Assembly (NCBI GenBank): GCA_014706295.1
Contig: JACSVZ010000007.1
Span: 62,011,475 to 62,075,474, forward strand
Length of the DNA: 64,000 bases
From: Lycocorax pyrrhopterus obiensis
Taxonomy: Eukaryota; Chordata; Aves; Passeriformes; Paradisaeidae
Direction: 5' to 3'
Shown here: piece by piece, positions 34,101-46,100 of the stretch
How the letters are laid out: every line of letters begins with the position of its first letter
How positions within the stretch are numbered: the first letter of the stretch is position 1
Notes under the pieces: generated by a model
Seen by the model: only the letters and a program-made list of their open reading frames with translations
Databases searched by the model: none
Told to the model about the DNA's origin: nothing
Translations under genes and position numbers: made by a program

Positions 34101-37100
34101 TGTGGGCTGGAGGAAAGCAGCTCTGCATTCGTGGTTTGCATGAAGGGAAAGTCACCAGCAGCTTTGGTCTGGACTGAAATCCCAGGAATAAACAGGAAAG
34201 GACAGGAGAGGTTGTTGTTGTTGTTGTTGTTGTTGTTGTTAGAGATACTGGGGTTGTTGGTGGTTTGGGGTTTCTTTTGGACTTCCCCAGCAGCCAGAGC
34301 AGCTGAAGGAGTGACACAGGAGAGTCTGTGGGTAAAACCCGGCCTCTTCCCAAGCCGGTGGCCAACCCTTGGCGGGTTCTGCAGGGCCAGGATTTCACCA
34401 TGTGTGTTCTGAATCACTTGATAACAATCTGGGTGCAGGGAAGCAGCCACAGACAGATTCTCAACAGAGATCATGGACTGACTGGGGTCAGGGCCTTTCT
34501 TCTGTGATCACTGAGGTCCCTCCAGAGACTCCCAGGCCAGATGTGACCCTGTGGAATGACTCCAGTCTGGTTCCTCTGCCGTGACCTCGGAGCAGACACA
34601 CAACAGCTGCACTGGTGGATCTGGAGATCCTTTTTCCCTGCTGCTGGGGGAGCCTCAGGGAACTGGGAGAACCAGCTACCAGAGGAGCTGGAAAACCTCA
34701 GAGGATGCTGTTCCCTGGGCTCTCAGTGGTGGCTGGATCAGGAAGAAGACCTCGAGCTGTGCAGGAGGCTGAGAATAAGATGTGGAGTATGGCTTGGGGT
34801 ACTCTCAGTTCCCCAGAAGCTCTGGTATTCCTGCCTGCTCCGGGGTGGAGCTTCCTTCCCAAGGGCTGGGAAGCCATGAGCAGCTGTCTGAGGAGTGAAT
34901 CACCCGTGCTGGAGGCACAATTTGAATTGCAGAACCAGGTCCTGCTCCCGATGCCAATTCTTTGTGCAAAATGGCACTGAGAATAGGCCATGTGTGATCA
35001 AACACGCGGGAAAGGAGGAGGCTGGAGACTGGAATGACCCCGTGAGTCAGCCTGTACCAGATGCTCAGCAGATCCTCACCAAGTGAAGTTTACAGCCCTC
35101 AAGTGTTTTCCATTTGTTGAGAGATCCAGTTTAGCAGGAGACAAGGAGGAGCATCTCTGCCTTGCTGAACTGAGCGTGTTTTCTACTCTTGGAGCAAGAA
35201 TGTCCCAATCCCAGTCCCGCCAGGGCTCTCTGCTGCACCCCTGGTTTGCTTTTGCAAGATGGGAATTTTTGGAAGCAGAGTTAAGAGCAGAGGATGTGAA
35301 GGTGAGACAGTGCTGAGCATTTCTTAGATGTGTCATTGGCCTTCTTGGCAAAGAAGAGAGGAAATCGATACCTAAGAAGAGCAATGTGTTGTGATGAAAA
35401 ATGGTTCTGCCTCCCTCCTCTGGGCTTGTGAAGCCTTCTTGACCAGGGACTTATAAAGACAGGAGGGGGTGCAGCTGTAGCTCAAAGGCAGGAAAATCAG
35501 CTGCATGATTGCGCAATGGATATCCATGGAGCCTAACTCCAAAGTGAGGATTTAGGGGTTCGTTGTGTGATGTTTTCCAGGTGGTTGTTCCCCTTCTGTA
35601 TTCGGATTCTTCCTCTTGAAGTGCAGCGCTTTGTCCGTAACTTCTCTTTCATGTTGTAGCCTCTGGAACACTCTTCAAGTGAGCTGGTTTTTTAATACAA
35701 TCATGGAATTGATTAAGTTGGAAAAGCCTTCCAAGATCATGGAGTCCAGCTGTTCCCCCAGCACTGCCAAAGCCACCACTGACCCGTGTCCCCAACTGCC
35801 ACATCCGCATGGATTTTAAATCCCTCCAGGGATGGGGACTCCAGCACTGCCCTGGGCAGCTGTGCCAGGGCTGGACAAACCTTTGCATGAAGAAATTTTC
35901 CCTGATATCCAATCTAAACCTTTCTTGGTGCAACTTGAGGCCATTTCCCCTCCTCCTGTCCCTGTTCCCTGGGAGCAGAGCCCGACCCCCCCGGCTGCCC
36001 CCTCCTGTCAGGGAGTTGTGCAGAGCCACAAGGTCCCCCCTGAGCCTCCTTTTCTCCAGGCTGAGCCCCTTTCCCAGCTCCCTCAGCCTCTCCTGGTGCT
36101 CCAGACTCTTCCCCAGCTCCATTCCTTTCCCTGAACACGCTCCAGCACTGTGCCAGTCCTGCCTTCCAAATAATTCTAAGTTCAAATGATTATAAGTTCA
36201 AGGGATTCCTGATTTTTCTTGTTCCCTATAGCACTGATGGTTTGTCTTGTCCTGGTTTTCTAAGACCTCTAGGACAGAGCTTCTTGCTGTTGCTGGGTTT
36301 AGTAGCACCTGAAACCACAGGACAGCAGGATTTTGTGTTCCTTCCACCTTTCTTCCCACTCAGCAGTGACCACAGGGCTGGACAGTCCCTTGCTGAGTTA
36401 CTCAGTTCTTGAAAGTGCTGCTTGTTCAGTCATGAATGATCTGGTGCAGGTTGGGGTGGGAGAGGGACCATCCTGTACCAAGTGTTTTTCAGGCCAGATG
36501 AGGCTCCTTCAGAGCACATGGTAGATAATTCCCTGAGCTAATACCCAAATATTAAAATTCGTATTTGAAGGAGCCTCAAGCAGCCTCACCACTCGATTTT
36601 AACAGGACATCAAAGCCCCATTTCCATGGAGTTATTTTCCAGAGTTGGGCAAGACACAAGATGATGTGGTAAGAGATGATGAGAACCAGCTCTACTGGAT
36701 CAGAGGTGTGAAGTAAATCTGAGTTCAGGCTTTCAGTTTGAGATCTTCTTGCAGAGTCTGGGACTGACACAAACCATTTCTGCTCTCGTGGAGTGTTTTG
36801 ACAACTCCTGCCTGTCTGAGTGAATTTGCAGGCCCTTCAGTTGTGCTGCTTCCTGCTTTTTCTGCACAAGAGTTTGACACAAGGCAGAGCAGCAGCAAAC
36901 TCCTCGTGTGAGCTGCAATGCAGAACCTCAGATGGAGGTTGCAGAAAATGGCCCTGTGGGAGGCCAGGGATACAGGGAGAAGGGATAGGAATTCATGCTG
37001 AAGTCACCTCTGCCTTCACCCCCATCTGCAGAAATCCTCACGGAATCCCAGCATGGTTTGGGTTGGGAGGGATTTCAAATCCCATCCCATCCCACCCCTG

Positions 37101-40100
37101 CCATGGGCAGGGACACCTTCCACTAGCCCAGGCTGCTCCAAGCCCGGTCCAGCCTCGCCTGGAACACTCCCAGGGATTAGGGGGTCCACAGCTCCTCTGG
37201 GCAACGAGGGTTTGTGCAACACTCAGCTGTGCTCAGCTCTCAGGAACTCGGTTCAGTGTTTGGTCAGCCCTCCCCACCCTGGCATGGGTTGTTGCTTGAC
37301 CCTGCCCAGTGATCTCACTGCCCCCTCCAGAGCACCCCTGACGTGTTGTTAGATTTTATTGTTTCTCCCTTACTGGCAATTTCCAGGCAAAACTTGGTTG
37401 GGTTTTTCCTCAGGAGGGTTGTCTTCCAAACTGCTCTGGATTCTCATTTGTTTAAACCTTTCCAAAAAAAGTGTTTCCCAGGCTGACTTGCTGGTCTCTG
37501 CAGAGGTTTCACCAGGACAGAAGGACATCATTTTTCTCCCATGGCCTGCAGATGCTGCTGAGAGTCCATCTCTTTTCTGCAGCACTGGTGGTACCTTTGC
37601 ATCCTGCTTCTCCTCATGGAATGCTGCTGTCCTTACACTTTGCCCTTTGAATTGCTTTCTGCCCCTCTGGGCTTGGGATCAAAACCAGATTGGATGTGTT
37701 TTATCCCATCAGCCAGGCCTTTAATGAAAATAGTGATCAGAATCAAACCCAGGACACGAGAGAAGAAAGCTTGGCTGGTTTCTCTTGAGAAATCCTCATC
37801 ATCTGCCCCAGCCCTGGTTTCTGAAGGACTCTTTGCCATGGTCTGCGTCCATGTGTGTACTTGTCTTTAGGTTTCATCCCATCTTTCCCATGGAGCTGTT
37901 GAGTCCTGTTCAAAGAAATTTGGGGAAGGAATGAAGATTTCTGAGATAGGGCATTCCTGCCATGGGCACAGACAGCTGCACACTGTCCTTGGTCAAGCCC
38001 CTGAGGCAGCTCAGGTGAGGCTGGGAGCCAAGGGAAGGGAGGGAGTGAAGCTGGTCAGGATTTAGGTCAGGCTTAGCCATGGACCAGCAGCAGCAGCAGC
38101 GTGTGCTGGGCTTCACCCAGCCTAAAGATCAAAGAAAGGCTGGTAAGGTCCCTGGAAGTGTCCAAGGCCAGGTTGGATGGGGCTTGGAGCACCCTGGGAT
38201 AGGGGAAGGTGTCCCTGCCCATGGCAGAGGTGGAATGGGATGGGCTTTAAAGTCCCTTCCAACCCAAACCATTCTGTGACTCCAGGATTCTTTGCTGAAG
38301 GAAATGCTGGAGTTGCACAAATCTTGGGCTCGTGGAGAGCAAGCAGGGAACCAACTTTTCGTTTGTTTCACTTCTTACCAATCTCTTGAGTTTCTCGCGT
38401 TGGTGAGACCCATAAAAAGCCTTTTTAGGACGTTTCCCAGGACCCAGAGTTGGACTGACTGCTCTGTAATTCCCAAGTGCTCTTCCTTTCCCACTCCCTT
38501 GCTTGTGAGATTCCTTTCTTAAGGTCCTACAGGTGTCTGCTGCTGGCTTGGGTGGGATCACAGAAAATCCTGAGTCAGAAGGGATCCACAAGGATCATCA
38601 ACTCCTGGCTGTGCACAGGACACCCCAAGAATCCCTCCCTGTGCCTGAGGGCACTGGGTGGGGGGAATGCCACCAGCCTGTGGCATTACATCTCTCTTCC
38701 ACCCCCTTTAACTGCTCCGTGTGCATTTGGTTGAGGTAGAACAGACATTTTTCAATACTGAACACCTTAATAAATGCAAAAGTCTTGGCTGCATCCTCCT
38801 CCTCCGTGCCAAGCTTTATCTTCCCTCTTTCCTCTAAGTGAGTGCCTGCATTATTTCTTTCTCTTGGCCTTATTCCTAAGGTATTTCCAGTACCTTTCCC
38901 TACTGCCTTTTAAGCTCCTGGGCAGTTGCCTCAGAGTTTTGTGGTGTCCCTTGGAGTTACCAGCCAGATGTGAGTGTCTCTGGGAATGAGGGATTTCAAG
39001 AGGGAGATGGGCTGTACTCAAAGGGATCGTGTATTTGGGGCTGGATTTTGGTACATTTCTGGCAGCATTAATACAAATACAGACAATAATACCCACCAAG
39101 CTAATAAAAAGCTCTATTTTCCAACCAATATATTATTTTTTTTAGTTTTTCCTATCATTCATGAGTCTTTATTTTCCACTCTAGGAACCCCAGGGGTTTC
39201 ACTGTGCCGAGTGAACTGCTGGGACTGGCCTGGCCTTTGCTCCCAAGAGAATGTCACCCAGTTCCCCACCATCAAGATTTACAAGGAGGGACAACAATCA
39301 GTGACATACGATGGCATGTGGGGAACAGAAGAGCTGAGCAGCTTCATCCTGCTGTGAGTGACAAATCCCCACTGGCACCTCTGCCACCTCCTTCTGTCAC
39401 CATCCCTGTCTTCTTGCAGGAATTCCTTCTTTGTTATTTTTAGTGGGGATCCCAAGGCTCTCAGTTTGGCTCGGGCTGTTCTCTCTTTGCTGTAACCAGC
39501 TCCAGCACCTCCCTGGGCCTTCCCAGGTGATCATTTTTGTCTCTGATGAGGTGTCACACTTGGCCCATTGGGTTGGGGCCTTGTTGGATTGAGGTTGCCC
39601 TCTTGTCTCTTCATCCCAAAAGCAGAGAAGACAGCAGCCCAAGTTGTTCCTCTGCTTTTCCCCAGGAGCCGAGTTTCCTGCCCACTGAAGCTGGCCACGA
39701 TGGATGAAGCAGAAGGATATTTAAGAGGGGAGTTTCCATCTGAGCTCTCATCCCATCACCACACCTCACTCCTGGGAGTTTTCAGCACGGCCACCAGCGA
39801 AGGTTTGTTGGTATTGGTGGGTTAAGCACTCTCCAGCTTCGTTCCTGGTGGGACAGGGATGCTTCCAGCTGCTTGGGGGTTCACAACACAGCCTGCCCAG
39901 CACTGCCTTCTTCAGGTTTACAGCGGGAGGGTAGCAAGTGATCCCAGATGTGGGATCTCAGGTCCAGAACCTGGCTCAGGGCACATTCAGCTGCCAGCTG
40001 TGTTCTGTGGGAGAAGTAACTTCCCAAGGCTGTCCCTGTTGTATCTCCTGCCCCTTACCCTGAAGAGTTTGGCTCTGTCCTGTTTATGAGTCCCTTCAGA

Positions 40101-43100
40101 GTAGTTGCAGGCTGGCATTAAATTCCCTCTTAGCCTCTGGTTTAGCCCAGATCCATCAGCCTCTTTCTGTAGCCCATGTACAACATGTCACAGCGTACTC
40201 TTCCTTAAAAAAGAGAGAGATCCACTCTTGGATCTTGCTGCCTTCTCCTGAAAAAGTGGTAGCCCCAGTTCTTGTAACACACAATCCAAAACCTTTATTT
40301 TTTTGAAAAAACAGAACAGCAATAAGGTAAAATAGAAATTTCCTGCATCAAAAGGAATGAAATGTGAATAACTCAATGAAATCTGCTTTTTTTTTTTCAA
40401 AATCCGTGGATTTTGAAATAGATGGACATAGAAATGCAATGTGTTACCAAGGGAGAGGGAACATCAGGCAAAGCACAGAATCATGGAGTGGTTTGGGTTG
40501 GAAGGGACCTTAAATCCCATCCCATTCCAGCCCCTGCCATGGGCAGGGACACCTTCCACTATCCCACGTGGCTCCAAACCCTGTCCAGCCTGGCCTTGGA
40601 CACTTCCAGGGATCCAGGGGCAGCCACAGCTTCTCTGGGCACCCTGTGCCAGGGCCTCACAGTTGGGAACTGGGACCTTCCAACCCCACGGACTCTCAGT
40701 TGCCACCTTCCCCTGGGAATTGCTGCCTTAAAAAAAGAACTTTCTGACCTTGCTTAAGATCAAACTTTCAGACTATTTTTCATTTTAAAGCTCCCTAAAC
40801 TTTGCTTTAATGCAAACCAAGCTACTTTCTCACATCAGAGGGCCCAGAGGGAAGAGGTAAGAACAAGACAGAATGTCTGGAACCAACTGGGAGACACTTG
40901 GGCTGCGTTCCCTGAGCCAGCTGACAGCCAATTCCCTGCCTTCCTCTGGAGATCTAATCTGGTAAATACAGCAGGAAATCCTACTGATCCCAAAAAACCT
41001 TTAATCCAGCCCAGAGATGCTGTGGCTGCCCCTGGATCCCTGGAAGAATCCAAGGTCAAGTTGGACAGAGTTTGGAGCAACCTGGGCTAGTGGAAGGTGT
41101 CCCTGCCTGTGGCAGGGGTGGGACTGGATGAGCTTTGGTGTCCCTTCCAACCCAAACCGTTCTGGGATTCTCCAGAGAAGTTGTTCATTTCCTTCCATGC
41201 AAACAAGAGCCTTGGAGGTTTCCAGACAGCTCTTTGTGGATCCTGTGGGTTGCCTTTTCCCTCAGGGCACATTCCATCTGCAATCCAGAATGGCATCCCC
41301 AGGCTGGGGTAACTCAGCCACAGGGAGATGGAATTTGGGATGTCTTCTCCACCCATTACCTGGGGGTGCTGGAGCTGTGATGCAGAACAGCCTGAGGGAG
41401 CAGAAACCTGGAGCCAGCTGTTCTGGCACCAACCCAGGCTGGAGTCAGGAGAACCACGTTGTTCCTCTAATCAGCCTGCAGCCTTACCTGGAATTCCCAA
41501 CCATTTTCTCATGGCAGCATTCCCAGAGCAGCGCTGCGCAGTGTCACCGCCGCTTCCAGTGAACTGAAACAGAGCAGTGGCATGTCCTGCTAAATAAATC
41601 CTGGATGTTTTCCAACCCTCAGCATCAGGACTGTGCTAAGAAGCCCTTTGGGGGGGGGGGTCTGAGCTAAAAGAAGCTTGTTGGAAAAATCCTAAATAAA
41701 ATTTGTTAGGAAGAGGTGAATGTATTATGAGGGCAATGAACGAGTGAGCGTTTTCCTGGGCGCTCGGAGAACTTTTAGGAGATAAATTCGTTTTTGATGC
41801 AGCAGCTGGGAGCATCCTTGGAAGTAAGACTGTCCTAAACCCTGTGGCAGATGTTTGAAAGTGTCCCCGAGCTCTGGTGCCTCACAGGGCTTGGCAGCAT
41901 CAGTGGAAGCCAAGTGAGAGATGCTACAGAAGCTGCTGTGCTGGAGAGCACAGCCAGGAGATGCCTCCTTCCAGAGGGATAAGGGATGGTGCTCAGATCC
42001 TGCTTCCCAAAACTCTGAGGGGATTTTAGACCCTTCCTCATCTGGCAGCTTGACTGCTTCTCGTTCCCCAAACAGTGAAGTTGTGCTTGTGCAACTCAGG
42101 GCAGCCAGGATTCCAGCTCAAGGAATGTGCTGCGGAGCGTGATCAGCCCCCTCAGGGAATTAAAGTCGTGCTTTCAGGGGGCACTAATTTCCTAGGAAAT
42201 GTTGAAATAGATTTGTTGAAGTGCTTCCTGTCTGCAGTGGAGCTGTGTGAATTTGGGGGGAATTTTGGGTACAGAGCAAAGAATCCGTCACCGGAGAAAT
42301 ATGGGCTGTTGTGTGGCTCTGGGTCTGGCACAGCCAGAAATAGGGAAAAATTTGGAAGTGTGATGGGGAAGGAGGATCTCATCAGGTCAAGGAATAAGCC
42401 TGATATTGCTGGAAGTTGTCCTGACTTAGGAGAGAATTCCTGCAGCCAGGGCAGCACCTCAGGACAAGCTCACATCTCAAGTGAGGATTTAAAGCCTGGG
42501 GAAGTGCTTGGTGGAAGAACTTGGGATGGGAACTTTTCTTTCAGCACTGATAAAATCAAGTAACCAAAGACCAAGAGGGATGGAAAGCAACATCCAAGAG
42601 TCCCTGTAGCAGCTGGAAAGGGACTTTGGACAAGGGATGGAGGGGACAGGACAAAGGGAGAATGGCTTCCCACTGCCAGAGGGCGGGGATGGGTGGGATA
42701 TTGGGAAGTGGGAATTCTTCCCTGTGAGGGTGCTGAGGCCCTGGCACAGGGTGCCCAGAGAAGCTGTGGCTGCCCCTGGATCCCTGGAAGTGTCCAAGGC
42801 CAGGCCGGACGGGGCTTGGAGCCACCTGAGATAGTGGAAGGTGCCCATGGTTTGGGTGGAACTGGATGAGCTTTACGGTCCCTCCAACCCAGACCATTCA
42901 GAGATTCTATGATAATGACTGAGCCCTCAGTGAGCCACTCCTTAAGGAACTCCTTCCATTGAAAAAGGAAAACAGTTGAAATGAAAGTTTATGGGCCACG
43001 TGGGAAACAGTGGAGTGTAGCTTGGAGTGTAGCTGGAAAACAGGAACCAAAGAACCAAAAAGTGACCAGCTGGGAGGCAGCTCCATCCATTGAGCTCTGA

Positions 43101-46100
43101 GTCACTGTTCCCAGGAGCTTGGGCTGTGTGACAGTGAATGTTCTGAGGAACAGTCACTGGTGTCTGACAGCAGTTTATGTCATGGCTGTGTCTGAGGTAC
43201 CCCCTTAATTCTCAGGAAAAACCTGGTTTCTCCAAAAAGAGAGAGATTCCTCCCTCTCCTTGGGTCAGAAGAGCTGTTTTTGTCGCTTTCAGTTGCTCAA
43301 TGCAAAGGAGGAGAGGGGTGGTGGTGTTGAAATCCTCCCTGTTCTCACCCCACCTTTGGCAGCAGCTGTTTGGAGCTCTGATCTCTGCATTTCACAAGCT
43401 CCCCACCATGCCTTGCATATTCCCACAAAGCTTGGCTTTCCCATGGATCCACTGCCTGAAACCACAGCCCGGCTGGACAGGGCTTGGAGCAACCTGGGAC
43501 AGTGGAAGGTGTCCCTGCCCATGGCAGGGGGTGGAATGGGATGAGCTTTAAGGTCCTTTCCAACCCAAATCATTCTGGGATTCTGTGAAATGGGAGGCTT
43601 TTAATAAGGGAATAAACCAGCTCTGCAGTCAGCTTTGTTTTGGAGCTGTGCTCTCAGGTCTCAGCTGTGATCAAGAGAGCCCAGCCTGGTCTTTGCCTAT
43701 CCTGCAGCAGCTCAGAGGAGCTGGATAAACCAAGAGACACTTGAGGAAGAGGTTGGTTTATCGCCAGGCTCTTAGCCCTACTCCGGTAAAGCCATCATCC
43801 ATCATTCCTCAAAGGTCACTGGGATTTGTGAGAATTCTGTTTAGACTTATAATTGGTCTCCTGTTTCCAAGAACACTTACGGACTGTAAGTCCTTAAAGA
43901 CATTTAATTTTCCTCTGTCCTGCAGAGCCTGGAGGCTCAGTGCTGGAGGCTGAAGAGCAAACACTGTTCTCATCATGGGAATTTTCCCCTGATCTTGGTC
44001 ACTGCCCGCTCCTCCTCCCATGGCCTGCAGCCCTGAGCTGCAGTAATTTCTTGTGAGCCTCTAATCCTGGTTTAGTTCCTGAAAGTCTGCTCTGGCAGGG
44101 TGTTGTGAGTGCAGGCATCGATCAGTTTTCCAGGAAAAAATCTCAGCACCTCTCTTTCTATTGTTTATTCTTGTATCTTTGTCTTTTTGCAGCCAGGGCA
44201 GCTTTTGAAGAGGCAGGAAACATCCTCAGTGGCCACGTAAGGATGGGGATGTATTTCGAAGATGATGCCTTGGCTTTGTAAGTGGTTTCTCTTTTTCTTT
44301 GGGAAGAATTCAAGCTGATCTGCACCTAGTGAAAGGCAGTGCCTGGAGCAAGTGTCACTGTGCTGAGCGACAGCTACAAGTGACTTATTCCTGCAGGGAG
44401 ATGGGTCAGGACTCATCCAAAGGGAATTGTCACCTTGGCTCTGCCACTGGTTCTCAGCCTATCCATGGTCACCTCTCTGAGCCCTGTTGAAATGAATGGT
44501 CCCTTCTCTTCCTGCTGGTTTGATTCACTCCAGGAATTTTCAGCCCCCATGGCTCTGGCTGTGTTCCTCGTACAAACAGGAGCAAACCTTTCTGAAAATA
44601 AAAAGCAGGCTGGAAAAATCATACCATCAGTGTGTGAGGGAGAAAAAGGCCTTTCTCTTTCCATGAGGAAGAGGTGATGGATTGTCAGTGCAGTGCCTTC
44701 CCTTGCTCTGGTGGTTGCCCCCAGTTGCCAAGAGCAGCCAGAAAAGAAGCAGCTGGTGACTACCTGGGCTAGGAGTGGCGTGGACATTGAGTCTGGGTGC
44801 TGGAAAAGGCTTTGGAAGCTGGGAAATAAATGCTGCCTTGCCATGGAGCTGCATTCCTGGTGGAATTGCATGCCTGACTTTGAGCCAAATGGAGCTAATG
44901 GGGTCTTACCTGTGTCCTTAACAGTCCAGCAAGGGGCAAAGTCCTTTGGGTTAGAGTGTGAGAGGTGCCTCAGTGCCTAGAAATGCAGCTGGATCCAGGG
45001 GGAATCTCCAGCTTGTCCTGGCATCTCATTTCCATCAGGAATTAGCTACCAAGGCAGAGTTAAAAATCCCAGAAGGTCCTTGGCCTGTTTTCCAGGTGTG
45101 GGTTTACCAGCCTGCAATGCAGCGGGGAGTTATTTCCATGAGGTCCTCAGAGGTGTGATGCGTTCCCGGTGAGACGCGGGCGTTTTTGTGGTGAGCACGG
45201 AGAATGAAAGTGCAAACACCTCAGGAATACATCTCCATTAACCAAACTGTGCTCCAGGCATCAGGGGAAACCTGACTCCCCCAGTTAAGACTTTTCTTCC
45301 CTGAGGATTTCAGCCCAGCTGATAGAAGGGAAAAAAAAAAAAAAAGCAGAGGACAGGGTGATCTCTCAAAGGTAGCAGGAGAAAAAGCCTGTGTTCTCTC
45401 AGAGCTGACACATGCAGGAATCCACCTCCCTGCTCCTGCTCCAGGAGCCTCCAGCCTGCTCCTGTTTAGCAGGAATACTTAGTATGGTTTATATTGATAG
45501 TCCTTCAGCCAAATTTGGATTTTGGCTGTGATTTGTGGGTGAAGCTACTGTAGCTGATGGGCTTCTCAACTGTAAGCTGGAAGTAAACACTTACAGGAAT
45601 TCCTTATGCAAGAGCCAGACTCACTTCCCTTCTTCAGAAAAAGAAAAGCCACTCTTCAGCTCAGTGCTCAAGGAGAAAATATTTGTGGCTCCCAGGTCAC
45701 GGAAAGCTGATTCCCCCATTAGTGCATCCTGTAGACCTTTTCCAGAGAAAAAGGGCTGCAGGGTACACAAAGCCTGTTGTCAGCAAAGCTGTTTGCTCAG
45801 CAGGTACCTGCTGGGCTGGTCCCTAATGAAGGGGAAAAAGGCATTGAGGGAGAAATGCTTTGAATGAGGTCGTTATTTATTTCCACATCCATGTCAGAGA
45901 TTCCCGCCAAGTATTTGTTTGCAGATGGTTTTGATTGAAATGCAAGGCTCGTGTTACCCACTGAATGGTCCTGCTGTATAAATAGAAAGCTGTGGTGAGC
46001 AACAATGCAACCCCTCAGGACCAGGAAGAGGAGAAAGGATTTCGAGATAGATTCTAGCTGGGGAATTTGGTGATTTTCTGGAATTATGTAAGATATTTCC

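Larger units (their letters stand above)
32640..39184 (+). other. TXNDC16 intron between coding exons 12 and 13 (6.5 kb)
   Basis: The largest intron between coding exons. It contains CR1 fragments at 32815-33235, 35698-36165, 37042-37215, 38150-38288 and 38558-38670, and a (GTT)10 microsatellite at 34211-34240. The stretch 33240-35690 has no recognisable repeat or exon. A 245-codon open frame at 33675-34412 lacks any family signature. Confidence 0.75.
39803..44192 (+). other. TXNDC16 intron between coding exons 14 and 15 (4.4 kb)
   Basis: Non-coding. CR1 fragments lie at 40476-40665, 41008-41176, 42595-42915 and 43468-43590, and a G-run of about 11 at 41650-41660. Nothing else is recognisable. 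Confidence 0.75.

Noticed and set aside
33675..34412. 245-codon open frame in a TXNDC16 intron, with cysteine-rich parts
   Set aside because: It spans the (GTT)10 repeat and matches no family I know. TXNDC16 is complete without it.
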